From positions 248,001 through 312,000 of the forward strand of contig NZ_JAFBCL010000001.1 in NCBI RefSeq assembly GCF_016907655.1: DNA of 64,000 nucleotides. The letters are read 5' to 3'. The notes under the pieces are model-generated. The model saw only the letters and a list, made by a program, of their open reading frames with translations, had not been told where the DNA came from and did not search any database. Position numbers and translations under genes: made by a program. The DNA comes from Saccharothrix algeriensis (lineage in GTDB: Bacteria > Actinomycetota > Actinomycetes > Mycobacteriales > Pseudonocardiaceae). Positions 17,928 through 27,134 of this stretch are shown here, piece after piece (within the stretch, counting starts at the first letter, position 1; every line of letters starts with the position of its first letter).

Positions 17928-19177
17928 CCGGCGGCCCGCCGTTCCAGGGCCGAGCGCAGGCGGTCGCGCTGGTCCAGGATCACCGAGCGCAGCACGCCGT
18001 CGAGCAGGTCCCACAACCCGTCCGCCGGCAGGGCTTCCCGGCGCAGCTCGCGGCCGTGCGCGCGGACCCACAGGCGGCGCAGGTAAGCCTCCCGCACGCC
18101 GAGCACGTCCGCCCGGACGCCCTCCGGCGCGGCCGACGGGGTCCGCAGCACGCGTCGCACGTAAGCCTCGCGCTCCCAGCGCGCCCTCAACCGCGCCGTC
18201 GCGTCGTTCCCGCCGCCCGCGCCGCCGGTGAGCCCGTCGGCGGCTGCCCGGCCCAGCGCCATCACCACGCGGCCGGCCTCCTCGGCGAGCTGCCACGGTT
18301 GCGCCGAGCGCGCCACCTCCCGGCGCACCAGCACCGGGACGTCCTCCAGCGCGTCGCGGTGGGAGGTGGTCAGCGGGACGAACAGGCGCTCCACGATCGA
18401 GCGGTCGAACGGCTTGGGCAGGTGCTGCTTGGCCGCCGTGACGCCCAGCTCCGGCCGGGTCGGGTGGTCGCGGTCGGACAGGCCGTGCGCGCGGGCGGCG
18501 CCCGGTCCGGTCACCGCGGACGCGCCCGCGGCGCCGGCCCGCGCCTCGACCAGGGCGGCGAACAGGTCCCGGTCCGGCTCGGTGGCGCAGGTGTCGAGGA
18601 AGTCGGCCAGCCGCGCGGGGTGCGGCGGCGGGAGGGCGGGAGGGCTCGCCCACGCCTCGGCCAGCAGGGCGCGCAGCCCGGCGGCGTTGGCCGGGTCGGT
18701 CACGTGGGCGCGCAGGTCGGCCACGGTCGGCCCGCCCTGCCCGTGGACCTCGGCCAGCACGCCGGCCGCCCGCTCGGCGGCGGACGGGTCGAGCCTCGGG
18801 TCGCCGTGCGCGGTCGCCAGTTCGTAGCAGCGCTGGAAGTACAGGTCCTGCGGGTTGCCCTCGGTGATGCCCGCGCGGCGGCGCTCCTTCTTCAGCACCA
18901 GGAACCAGGCCGCGGTCGCGGCCAGGACCGGGCCGGCGCGCAGGATCCGCTCGCGCAGCGCGTCGGCGTGCTCGGCGGCGACCGCGCCGGCCGCGAACCC
19001 CGGGTTGAGCACGGGGCGCAGCACCAGCGGGTCGAGGATCAGCTTCACCGTGCGGGCCAGGGGGCGGCCCGCCTCGTTGCTCAGCGGCGCCACCGCGTCG
19101 CCGAGCGCGGACCACGCCTGGTCGACCAGCAGCCCCCTCGGCGTCGTCGCCCGCCCGACGGCCCGCGCTGTGTTCAC
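17924..19177 (-). CDS. Uncharacterised protein, first gene of CHAT operon
   Basis: A 417-aa mostly helical protein with no signal peptide and a hydrophobic stretch VLAATAAWFLVLKKERRR (about residues 82-100). I cannot assign it to a family. It contains SDRDHPTRPELG followed by AAKQHLPKPFDRSIVERLF, which may mark a conserved module. It leads the CHAT operon (ATGA overlap with gene two), divergent from a membrane beta-propeller gene 132 bp away. It may be a membrane-associated sensor for the protease, which is a guess from gene order. Confidence 0.6.
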   Translation of the reverse strand: MNTARAVGRATTPRGLLVDQAWSALGDAVAPLSNEAGRPLARTVKLILDPLVLRPVLNPGFAAGAVAAEHADALRERILRAGPVLAATAAWFLVLKKERRRAGITEGNPQDLYFQRCYELATAHGDPRLDPSAAERAAGVLAEVHGQGGPTVADLRAHVTDPANAAGLRALLAEAWASPPALPPPHPARLADFLDTCATEPDRDLFAALVEARAGAAGASAVTGPGAARAHGLSDRDHPTRPELGVTAAKQHLPKPFDRSIVERLFVPLTTSHRDALEDVPVLVRREVARSAQPWQLAEEAGRVVMALGRAAADGLTGGAGGGNDATARLRARWEREAYVRRVLRTPSAAPEGVRADVLGVREAYLRRLWVRAHGRELRREALPADGLWDLLDGVLRSVILDQRDRLRSALERRAAG

Positions 19178-19309
19178 GCCGCGAGCCTATGCCCTGATCG
19201 CCCCCGTCCGGGCCGGAAACCGCGCGCGGTGGGCGTTCGCGCAGGTCGGCGTGGTCGTGGTCGGTGTTCCTGTGATCGGTAGACGGGTGCGCGGACCGAG
19301 GCTTGCGGC

Positions 19310-20449
19310 ATGATGACGAAGGTTCCGGACGGGATGTACCCGCCCTACCAGACGCCCTCGCCCTACCCGACCCCCTCGGCCCACCACCCGGTCGCGCCCT
19401 ACGGGACGCCGCGGCCCCGGCGGCGGCTGCCGGCCTTGGTCGTGCTCCCGCTGGTGCTGTTCGGCGGGCTGTTCTTCGGCGGTTCGTACGCGGTCTCGCC
19501 GGAGCCCGACGTCGAGGTGCAGGCGGGCATCGGGTTCGCCGCGGTCGGCGGGCGGGGTGTGCTGCTGTCGCCCTACGAGCGGCACGGGACGCGGGGCATG
19601 TACCAGCTGATGGCGCAGGACCTGTTCCAGGTGCGGCTGGCCGCCACCGACACCGCGACCGGCGAGCTGCTGTGGGACGTCCAGCTCTCCGACGACCTCA
19701 TGGGGGAGGCGGCGGTCCTCGCGGCCGGGGAGCGGTACGCCTACGTGGCCACCGACGCCGGCCTCGTCGTGGTGGACCTCGCCGACGGGTCGACGGTCGC
19801 CGGGGGCGAGGGCATCAAGGGCCTGGGCCCAGCGGCCGTCGCCGCCCGCTGGGCCTACCGGTACGACCCGGACGGCCGCCGGGTGGTGGTGATGAGCGAG
19901 AGCGGCTCGGTGCTCGCCATCGCCCTGGACTCGGCGGCGGCGACGCCGGTGGACCCGCAGGCGGCGGCGACCTGGGCGGGCGCGCTGTCCGAGCGGGCGC
20001 TGCCCGACACCCGGCCGAGCACGGTCACCGCGGCCGGGGTCCGGGACGGGGAGGTGGAGCTGCGGCCCCTGCCCGGCGGCGCGCCCGGCCGCGTGCTGGT
20101 CCGCACCGCTCCCGGCGGCGCGGAGGCGCAGGTCGGCGACACCGCGTTCCACGCGGCGGCGCTGGTCGCCGACGGCACGGCCGCGGCCGGGTTCGCCACC
20201 GGTCACGTCCTGGTGGTCCACGGCCGCGCCGTCGACGACCGGGCGCGGGTGCTCAGCGCGGTGTCGCTGGCCACGGGCGCCGTCACCGGTTCGGTCGACC
20301 TCGACTCCGCCGCGGTCGGCCGCTCCGCGAGCCGCGCCGACGGCGCCGCGGCGGTCGGGATCGGCTCCCACGTCGTCCTGCTGACCCCCGACGGCCGCCT
20401 GACCGCGCGCGCCGTCGGCACGGCCGACTTCTTCGGCAACCCCTCCTGA
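19310..20449 (+). CDS. Membrane-anchored beta-propeller protein (PA2928-like)
   Basis: A 379-aa protein with a Pro/Tyr-rich cytoplasmic N-terminus, then one signal-anchor helix (ALVVLPLVLFGGLFFGGSYA, about residues 43-62), then an extracytoplasmic domain. That domain repeats PQQ-like blade motifs such as TATGELLWDVQLSDDL, YAYVATDAGLVVVDLADG and SLATGAVTGSVDLDS. It resembles a PA2928-type family of unknown function. Twin ATG codons start it (19310 or 19313). The next gene follows after 20 bp and probably forms an operon with it. Confidence 0.7.
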   Translation: MMTKVPDGMYPPYQTPSPYPTPSAHHPVAPYGTPRPRRRLPALVVLPLVLFGGLFFGGSYAVSPEPDVEVQAGIGFAAVGGRGVLLSPYERHGTRGMYQLMAQDLFQVRLAATDTATGELLWDVQLSDDLMGEAAVLAAGERYAYVATDAGLVVVDLADGSTVAGGEGIKGLGPAAVAARWAYRYDPDGRRVVVMSESGSVLAIALDSAAATPVDPQAAATWAGALSERALPDTRPSTVTAAGVRDGEVELRPLPGGAPGRVLVRTAPGGAEAQVGDTAFHAAALVADGTAAAGFATGHVLVVHGRAVDDRARVLSAVSLATGAVTGSVDLDSAAVGRSASRADGAAAVGIGSHVVLLTPDGRLTARAVGTADFFGNPS

Positions 20450-20469
20450 GCACCGGAAAGGACACCACC

Positions 20470-21243
20470 GTGAAGACCTTCGCCTGGATCGGCGCGCTCG
20501 TCGCCGCCGTCGGCACCGCCGCCTACGTCCACCACTCCCTCACCTCCGACGACCCGCTGCCCTGGCTCAACGGCTGGCTGGCCGCGCCCGTCGCGGCGCT
20601 GGTCGTGGTGCCGACCCTGATCAGCATCGCCCGGATGACCGAGGGCATCTCGCTGTCCGGCGGCGTGCACCGGTCCTTCCACGGCGCGCCGCTGGGCGTC
20701 GCCCGGGTGACCGGGCTGGCCCGCACCAGCCTGTCGGTCAACGACCAGCCGCTGATGGAGCTGGAGCTGGAGGTCGACACGCCCGAGGGGCACGCCTTCC
20801 GGGCCCGGACCCGTCACCTCGTCGACGTCACCGAGCTGGCCGCCGTGCAGATCGGCGCCACCCTGCCGGTGCGCTACCTGCCCGACGGGCAGGTGGCCCT
20901 GGCGACCGACGCCACGCCGGAGGAGGCGCAGGCCGCCTACGACCGCGTCCTGCTGGCCAAGGGCCTGATCACGCCCCGGCAGCTGCACATCGGCGAGCAC
21001 GGCGTCGACGCGCGGGCCGTGGTGCTGGCCATGGTCCCGACCGGGGAGGTCCGGCAGGACCGCTCGGTGGTCGACCTGACCCTGCGCGTGACCCGGGCCG
21101 ACCGCACGGTGTTCGACCTGACGGTGCAGAAGGCGCTGCCGCCCGACGTCGTCCCGCAGGTGCAGCCCGGCTCGGTGGTGCGCGTGCGGTACCTGCCGCA
21201 CGACGAGTCGGACGTCGTCGTGCTCACCCCGGTCAAGCCGTGA
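20470..21243 (+). CDS. Membrane protein of unknown function
   Basis: A 257-aa protein starting at GTG 20470 behind GGAAAGGA. Two hydrophobic helices near the N-terminus (AWIGALVAAVGTAAYVHH and WLAAPVAALVVVPTLISI) are followed by a soluble part with two similar beta-rich halves. Each half contains a LPVRYLPDG-like or VRVRYLPHD-like block, suggesting a duplicated small beta-barrel as in NfeD/DUF3592-like domains. It is co-directional with the beta-propeller gene. The role is unknown. Confidence 0.65.
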   Translation: MKTFAWIGALVAAVGTAAYVHHSLTSDDPLPWLNGWLAAPVAALVVVPTLISIARMTEGISLSGGVHRSFHGAPLGVARVTGLARTSLSVNDQPLMELELEVDTPEGHAFRARTRHLVDVTELAAVQIGATLPVRYLPDGQVALATDATPEEAQAAYDRVLLAKGLITPRQLHIGEHGVDARAVVLAMVPTGEVRQDRSVVDLTLRVTRADRTVFDLTVQKALPPDVVPQVQPGSVVRVRYLPHDESDVVVLTPVKP

Positions 21244-21319
21244 CGGCCCGCCGCGCCGGGGGCGCTCGTCCGACCCCCTCCGACGGCCGCCCCCAGGGGG
21301 GCACGCCCGCCCCGTGGCG

Positions 21320-21349
21320 CGCCGGGACCCGTGGCGGCGGGTCCCGGCG
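21320..21349. terminator. Perfect 12-bp hairpin between convergent genes
   Basis: CGCCGGGACCCG and its complement flank a TGGCGG loop. It lies between the stops of the membrane protein and the amidohydrolase on opposite strands and probably terminates both. Confidence 0.65.
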
Positions 21350-21366
21350 CGGGCGGCTCCGCACCG

Positions 21367-24354
21367 TCAGCGCGGTGCGGGCGCCTCGCCGAACGGCGCG
21401 AGCAGCTCGTCCACAGTGGACAGCCGGCCGTTCTTGACCACGGAGCGGACGTTCGCCAGCGCGGACAGGTCGCGGGACGGGTCGCCCTCGGTGAGCACCA
21501 GGTCCGCGAGCTTGCCCTCCTCCACGCTGCCCAGGTCGTCCGCCACGCCGAGCTGCCGCGCGGGCAGCAGGGTCGCGCTCTGGAGCGCCTGGAACGGGGT
21601 GAGGCCGTACTTGCCCATCGCGCGCAGGTTCAGGTGCAGGCTGACGGCCATGGTGTCCAGCGGCGCGTCGGTGCCCGCCAGGACGGTGCCGCCGGCGGCC
21701 AGCAGCCGGCTGATCACGCCGACCTCGCGCCGCGCCTGCTCGGCCGTGCCGTCCAGGAACCCGCACGGCCCGCGGCCCTGCGCGCACAGCAGCTTCGCGT
21801 GCAGGGCCTGCCACTCCTGCGGGGTGAAGAGGGTGCGCACCCGCGGGTCGTCGACGATGCCCGGGTCGTCGGCCAGCAGCGAGCCCGAGCTGAACAGCGT
21901 GCTGCTGAACGGCATCCCGCCGCGGCCCGCGAGCTGGATGACGTCCTCGTACACCCCGCCCCACGACGAGTCGCGGGCGAACGTGAAGCCCCACTTCGTC
22001 GGTCCGGACAGGTGCTCCTTCATGTCCACGCCGTGCGCGATGCCCGGGTAGAGGTAGTGCGAGGTGGTCGGGACGCCCAGGCGGTGGGCCCGGTCGGCGA
22101 CGCGGGCCTGCCAGTCGAACGGGAAGCGGTCGTAGGTCTTGACCAGGTCGTAGCCCAGGGCGCGGGCCCGCGACAGCTCCAGGTCCAGCTGCCGCTCGCT
22201 GCGCACCGGCCGGGCGAACTCCCAGCCGACCCGCGAGCCCTCCAGCATCTCGCCGGTCATGAAGAACCGCGGCCCGGTGCGCGCCCCCGCGTCCAGCGAC
22301 TCCCGGTCCTCCAGCGCCCGGTAGGCCGGGTCGCCGGTGGAGCGGGTGGTGGTGATGCCGTAGGACAGCAGCAGCCTGCCCTGCCGGTCGCCGACGAACC
22401 GGGACCGGATCTCCTGGTGGACGTGCACGTCCACCAGGCCGGGGGTGACGGTCAGCTTGCTCGCGTCCACGAACCGCCAGCCGGCGCGCGGCCGGTCGGC
22501 GCGGTGCGGCTCGATGCTCCTGATGCGGTTGCCGACGACCACGATGTCGACGTCGGTGCGCGGTTCGGCGTGGCGGCCGTCCCACAGGCGGCCGGCGTGG
22601 ATCACCATGCGGGTGTCGGGCCGGTCGCGGGTGTAGGTGAGGTCCACCGGGACGTCGCGCGGTTCGCCGCCGTCGGCGGTGGTCAGCCGGAGCCGGCCGT
22701 TGTTGAGGTACAGCAGCGTCTTCGCGTCGCCCCAGCTGGGCGCGTCGCTGGCCTCCCGGGTGACCTGGCGGGCGGGGCCGGTCGGGGTGCCCGAGGCGTC
22801 CACCGGCAGCACGTGGATGGTGCTGTCCATGGAGAAGGCGAGCAGGCGGCCGTCCGGCGACCAGACCGGGCCGTCCTCGCCGCGGGTGGACACCGAGCCG
22901 AACGGCGCGGGCTCGACCGCGCGCGTGGCGCCCGAGGCGAGGTCGGCCAGCAGGATCTGGTTGCGCTCGTCGACGTTCGCCGCCAGCGCCAGCGTCCGGC
23001 CGTCCGGTGACCAGGAGGGCCGGCCCGGCGCGTTGAGCGGCCCGATCACGCGGGTGGCGGCGCCGGAGGCGAGGTCGAGCGTGAACGTCTGGTGCAGGTG
23101 GTCCTGGAAGGCCAGCGCGCGGCCGTCGGGCGACCAGGTGGGCGCGACCTCGGCGCCGGGCAGCGAGGTGACCCGCTGCTCGGACCCGGAGGCCACGTCG
23201 CGCACGTACAGGTCCTCGGTGCCCGCCTTGTCCGAGGCGTAGGCGATCCGCTTGCCGTCGCGCGACCACGCCGCGTCCGTCTCGTAGAACCCGTCCTCGG
23301 TCAGCCGCCGGGGCTTGCCGCCGACGGGCATCAGCCACAGGTCGTTGAGCGCCTTGAACACCACCGACCGGCCGTCGGGCGACAGCGCGGGGCCGACGAT
23401 GCCGCGCACCCGCTGCGGGCGGCGGCTGTCGAAGTCGTACTCCTTGCGCTCGTAGCGGTCCCGCCTGAGCTGGAACGTCGCCGTGAACGGCACCGCCGCG
23501 GTGGTCCCGGTGGCGGTGTCGGTCACCGCGACGCGGCCGTTGGCGCCGTAGACCACCTCGTCGGCGGACCGCCAGCGCGGCGGGAACGGGAACACGTCGT
23601 CGTGGGGGCCGACCTGGCGCACCGCGCCGGCCTCGGCGACGGCGAGCGTCCGGCCGCCCTGCCCGGCGCGGACGAACGCCAGCCGGCGGCCGTCCGGCGA
23701 CCACGACGGCGCGGACACCAGGCCGGGCGCGGCCGGGACGACCGTGCGCACGGCGCGGGTCTCCAGGTCGACGCTCTCCACCGCGCTGCCCTGGACGTAG
23801 GCGATGCTGCGCCCGTCCGGCGCCCAGGTGGGCTGCGACTCGCGGGTGCCGGCGGTGGTGATCCGCTCCAGCGCGCCGGAGGCGACGTCGACGGTCCAGA
23901 TGTCCTCGGTGCCCTGGCGCTCCGAGGAGAACGCGATCCGCTTGCCGTCCGGGGACCACGCCGGGTAGAGGTCGTCGTGCTCGCCGCGGGTCAGCGCCCG
24001 GGCGTCGCGGCCGTCCGCCCCCACGGTCCGGATGTGGAACATGCCGTCCACGAAGGACTGGAGGGCGATCCGGCTGCCGTCCGGGGAGAACGACGGCCAG
24101 AACGGGTCGAGGAAGTCCTCGCCGATGGGCTTCGCCGCGCCGCCCGAGCGCGGCATCGAGAACAGCTGCCCCTGCAGGTCGAAGACGATGGCGCCGTCAC
24201 GCGGGGACACGGCCACCGCGAGGTTGGTGCCCTCGCTGACGGTGACCGAGGTGGGCGGTCTGCGGTCCCGCGCCCCGGCCGAGGTCGCCGAGGACACCGC
24301 GAGCACGCACACCAGCGCCACGCCGCCGAAGCGGCGGAGGTTCGCAGTACGCAT
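21367..24354 (-). CDS. Secreted TolB-type beta-propeller/amidohydrolase fusion
   Basis: A 995-aa exported enzyme. ATG 24354 has AAGGAG 7 nt upstream and begins a Sec-type signal peptide ending near SATSAGA. Residues about 40-590 form TolB/DPP-type propeller blades with repeated FSPDGSRIA, WSPDGKRIAF and WSPDGRRLAF motifs. Residues about 600-990 are an amidohydrolase domain with VTPGLVDVHVH (metal HxH), PGIAHGVDMKEH and LAGTDAPLD (catalytic Asp). Such fusions are annotated as imidazolonepropionase-like or dipeptidase-like hydrolases with unknown substrate. Lies 69 bp downstream of the PQQ-repeat gene and may share its transcript. Confidence 0.85.
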   Translation of the reverse strand: MRTANLRRFGGVALVCVLAVSSATSAGARDRRPPTSVTVSEGTNLAVAVSPRDGAIVFDLQGQLFSMPRSGGAAKPIGEDFLDPFWPSFSPDGSRIALQSFVDGMFHIRTVGADGRDARALTRGEHDDLYPAWSPDGKRIAFSSERQGTEDIWTVDVASGALERITTAGTRESQPTWAPDGRSIAYVQGSAVESVDLETRAVRTVVPAAPGLVSAPSWSPDGRRLAFVRAGQGGRTLAVAEAGAVRQVGPHDDVFPFPPRWRSADEVVYGANGRVAVTDTATGTTAAVPFTATFQLRRDRYERKEYDFDSRRPQRVRGIVGPALSPDGRSVVFKALNDLWLMPVGGKPRRLTEDGFYETDAAWSRDGKRIAYASDKAGTEDLYVRDVASGSEQRVTSLPGAEVAPTWSPDGRALAFQDHLHQTFTLDLASGAATRVIGPLNAPGRPSWSPDGRTLALAANVDERNQILLADLASGATRAVEPAPFGSVSTRGEDGPVWSPDGRLLAFSMDSTIHVLPVDASGTPTGPARQVTREASDAPSWGDAKTLLYLNNGRLRLTTADGGEPRDVPVDLTYTRDRPDTRMVIHAGRLWDGRHAEPRTDVDIVVVGNRIRSIEPHRADRPRAGWRFVDASKLTVTPGLVDVHVHQEIRSRFVGDRQGRLLLSYGITTTRSTGDPAYRALEDRESLDAGARTGPRFFMTGEMLEGSRVGWEFARPVRSERQLDLELSRARALGYDLVKTYDRFPFDWQARVADRAHRLGVPTTSHYLYPGIAHGVDMKEHLSGPTKWGFTFARDSSWGGVYEDVIQLAGRGGMPFSSTLFSSGSLLADDPGIVDDPRVRTLFTPQEWQALHAKLLCAQGRGPCGFLDGTAEQARREVGVISRLLAAGGTVLAGTDAPLDTMAVSLHLNLRAMGKYGLTPFQALQSATLLPARQLGVADDLGSVEEGKLADLVLTEGDPSRDLSALANVRSVVKNGRLSTVDELLAPFGEAPAPR

Positions 24355-24423
24355 GGGAATACTCCTTGCGCGGGGGTGCGCTGCCGCACCGGGGCGACGG
24401 GTGCGGCGCGGCAGCGGCGGAAA

Positions 24424-26025
24424 TCAGAGTCCGAACGCGAGCAGGACGTTGCCGTGTTCACTCGGGTACGAGGGCCAGTAGCCGGACTGGACGTAGAACA
24501 TCCCGTTGGCGACCACCGCGCCACCGCTGCCGGACAGCGAGCTGCCGGCCCCGGTGAGCCCGTTGACGCCCTCGAACTCGCGGATCGTGTCGAACTCCCA
24601 CCGCACCTTGCCGGTCGTGGAGTCGTAGATCCGCATCTTGCCGTCGGTGCTGCCTTCGTAGAGCAGGCCGGGACTGGTCGTCACGGCCGGGGTGTGCGCG
24701 AGCATGCACACCGTCGGGTGCGCGGCCGCGCCGCCGGTGGTGCAGCCGTCCGCCGGGTTCGGCGTCTGCCACAGCACGTCGCCGTCGGCCGGGTCGAGCG
24801 CGAACACCGTGCCGGGGTTGGCCCAGTTGGTCGCCGCGTACAGGCGCTTGCCGTCGAAGCTGCTGCCCCACTGGATGCCGCTGAGCCCGCCGCCGGGCAT
24901 CGGCGCGGACAGCTGCCGCCGCCACGACACCTCGCCGGTGCGCGCGTCGAACACGTGGTAGACGCCGCTCTTCTGGCCGATGCCGACCATGGTCCGGCCG
25001 CCGGAGCGGAACAGCGTCGGCGTCGCGCCCAGGTCGTAGTCCAGCGCGGTGCCGTCCTTCTGCCCCGGGCAGTAGCCCTCGGCGTCCGGGAAGCCGCACA
25101 GCAGCCGCCAGGTGTCGGCCTTGGTCACCTGCTGCTTCCAGCGCGCGACGCCGGTGCGGGCGTCCAGCGCCAGCAGCGTGTCGAAGTCGCCGGTGGTGCC
25201 GGAGTAGAGGTTGCCGGTGCCGACGTAGACGGTGTTGGTGCGCTCGTCGACCACCGGCGAGGACCACACGCCCGCGCCGGAGGGCTCGTAGCGGGTGGCG
25301 CCGCTGGGCCACGTGCCGACCGCTCGGGGCTCCGGCGTGGTGAAGTAGCGCCACGCCAGCTCACCGGTGTCGGCGTCGAACGAGTCGAGGTGGCCCCGGA
25401 ACGTGCAGCACGGGTAGTTCCGGTCGGGGTTGACGTTCTCGCTGCTGGACGCCCCGACGTAGATCCGGCCGTCGTGGTAGAGCGGCGAGCTGGTGTGCAT
25501 CCCGCTGGCGTGCGGCTCGGTGTCCTTGGCCCACACCACGCGCCCGGTCCGCTGGTCCAGGGCGTAGAGGTAGCCGGTGTTGTCGCCGAAGAACACCTTG
25601 CCCCGCGCCACGGCGGGGCCGTCGTTGACCACCCCGCCGGGGTTGACCGAGCCGAGGTCGAACGTCCAGCGGGCCGCCCCGGTCCGGGCGTCGAGGGCGT
25701 GGAACTTCCCGTCCGGGCTGCCGAAGTAGATCCCGCCGTCGGCCACCGCCGGCTGGCTCTTCGCCGGGAACCCGGTCTTGGGGTAGGCGAAGGCCCACTT
25801 GAGCTTGAGCTTGCCGACCGTCCACGGCGCGATCCGGCGCTCCGCCGCGTTGAACCGCGAACCGGACTTGTCGCCCTGCCAGGTCGGCCAGTCGCCGGAC
25901 CGGTGGCCGACCGGGCCGGCGGCGGCCGTGGTGGTGGTCGCGGCGGCCGCGCCGCCGACCAGCAGCGCGACCACCGCGGCCACGGCCGTGATGCGGTGTT
26001 TTCCTTTGCGGACAGGCACATCCAC
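24424..26025 (-). CDS. Secreted PQQ-binding-like beta-propeller protein (PVA dehydrogenase type)
   Basis: A 533-aa secreted protein with an N-terminal basic/hydrophobic signal (RITAVAAVVALLVGGAAAA). Eight-bladed quinoprotein repeats are visible as ALDARTGAARWTFDLG, ALDQRTGRVVWAKDTE, SFDADTGELAWRY, VFDARTGEVSWRR and ALDPADGDVLWQT. A vicinal cysteine pair in YPCCTFRG resembles the disulfide near PQQ in polyvinyl-alcohol and alcohol dehydrogenases. It may oxidise an alcohol with PQQ, or be a non-catalytic propeller. No cytochrome c domain is fused and no PQQ biosynthesis genes are nearby. Confidence 0.75.
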   Translation of the reverse strand: MDVPVRKGKHRITAVAAVVALLVGGAAAATTTTAAAGPVGHRSGDWPTWQGDKSGSRFNAAERRIAPWTVGKLKLKWAFAYPKTGFPAKSQPAVADGGIYFGSPDGKFHALDARTGAARWTFDLGSVNPGGVVNDGPAVARGKVFFGDNTGYLYALDQRTGRVVWAKDTEPHASGMHTSSPLYHDGRIYVGASSSENVNPDRNYPCCTFRGHLDSFDADTGELAWRYFTTPEPRAVGTWPSGATRYEPSGAGVWSSPVVDERTNTVYVGTGNLYSGTTGDFDTLLALDARTGVARWKQQVTKADTWRLLCGFPDAEGYCPGQKDGTALDYDLGATPTLFRSGGRTMVGIGQKSGVYHVFDARTGEVSWRRQLSAPMPGGGLSGIQWGSSFDGKRLYAATNWANPGTVFALDPADGDVLWQTPNPADGCTTGGAAAHPTVCMLAHTPAVTTSPGLLYEGSTDGKMRIYDSTTGKVRWEFDTIREFEGVNGLTGAGSSLSGSGGAVVANGMFYVQSGYWPSYPSEHGNVLLAFGL

Positions 26026-26114
26026 TCCTCTCGGGCGGGCGGCCGGTCCTCAACGTACTGGGCTGGTTCGGGGTTGCCTTGCTCCGAACACACCAAAACG
26101 CGAAACGAGACGAG

Positions 26115-27134
26115 CTATCCCCGTTCGGACAGATAGCGGGCTCCCGTGGCCCGCAGGCGGGAGTGCACCCCGTCAAACACCACGGCGCCCGCGAGGATGT
26201 CCTTGGGCAGCTTCGCGAGCATCGTGTAGTTGGTGTCCACGACGTTGCCGGCCGGCGCCAGCCCGGCCTGGCTCACCAGCTGGTAGGCGTCCAGCGGTTC
26301 CAGGTCCAGCAGCTGCGCGGTCCACCCGACCAGGTCGTGCTGGCTGATCCGGAACGCGTCCTCCAGCGGGCGCGCCGAGCCGGTCGACATCAGGAAGCCG
26401 TCGCTCTCCAACCGGGGCCACGCGGGCGCGCCGCCCTTGATCAGGTCGATCACGACCGCGGTGGACATGGCGGCCTCCACCGCCGTGCCGCACACCTCGC
26501 CCTCGCCCTGGCGGCAGTGGCCGTCGCCCAGCGAGATCAGCGCGCCCGGGACGTTCACGCCGAAGTAGGCGGTGGTGCCCGCCCGCATCTCCGGGGTGTC
26601 CATGTTCCCGCCGTGCGCGCCGGGCGTGATGCTCATGACCACCTCGCCGGCGGCGGGCGCGACGCCGACCGTCCCGTGCATGGGGTCCAGCGGCAATTCC
26701 ACCTCGAAGTCGCTGCCGCGCGCCCGGAACCGGCACACGCCCCGGTCGGCGTCCACGTCGTACACCCAGACCCGCTCCGGCAGCGCCTCGTGCAGCATCG
26801 CCGTGGTGTGCGTCGTGGTGAGCGCGCCGAAGTGCGGGAAGGTCGTGGACACCGCCCAGTCGCGGGTCGGCCGGATCTCCACGAAGTGCACCGCCACGGT
26901 GTCGCCGGGCTCCGCGCCGGCCACCGCGATCGGGCCCGTCACCGGGTTCAGGTAGGGGAACCGGCACACCCGGCTCGGCAGGTCGTCGACGCCGCGCACC
27001 GCGCCGCCGAAGCAGTCCTCGGTGGTCAGCTCCACCACGGTGCCCGGCTCGACGGTCAGCAGCGGCTCCCGCCCGCCGAACGCGTAGGCCAGGTCGGCCG
27101 GTCCGGGGTCCAGCCGCACGACCTCGATGCTCAC
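26115..27134 (-). CDS. Acetamidase/formamidase family amidohydrolase
   Basis: A 339-aa cytoplasmic enzyme of the FmdA_AmdA family. Landmarks include NPVTGPIAVAGAEPGDTVAVH, ITPGAHGGNMD, VNVPGALISLGDGHCRQGEGEV and the C-terminal DTNYTMLAKLPK. The invariant GHxxQGxGE signature appears as GHCRQGEGEV. It hydrolyses short amides (formamide, acetamide) to acid and ammonia. GTG 27134 overlaps the permease stop as GTGA, so the permease and the amidase are translated together. The adjacent AmiC-like sensor supports amide catabolism as the role. Confidence 0.85.
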   Translation of the reverse strand: MSIEVVRLDPGPADLAYAFGGREPLLTVEPGTVVELTTEDCFGGAVRGVDDLPSRVCRFPYLNPVTGPIAVAGAEPGDTVAVHFVEIRPTRDWAVSTTFPHFGALTTTHTTAMLHEALPERVWVYDVDADRGVCRFRARGSDFEVELPLDPMHGTVGVAPAAGEVVMSITPGAHGGNMDTPEMRAGTTAYFGVNVPGALISLGDGHCRQGEGEVCGTAVEAAMSTAVVIDLIKGGAPAWPRLESDGFLMSTGSARPLEDAFRISQHDLVGWTAQLLDLEPLDAYQLVSQAGLAPAGNVVDTNYTMLAKLPKDILAGAVVFDGVHSRLRATGARYLSERG

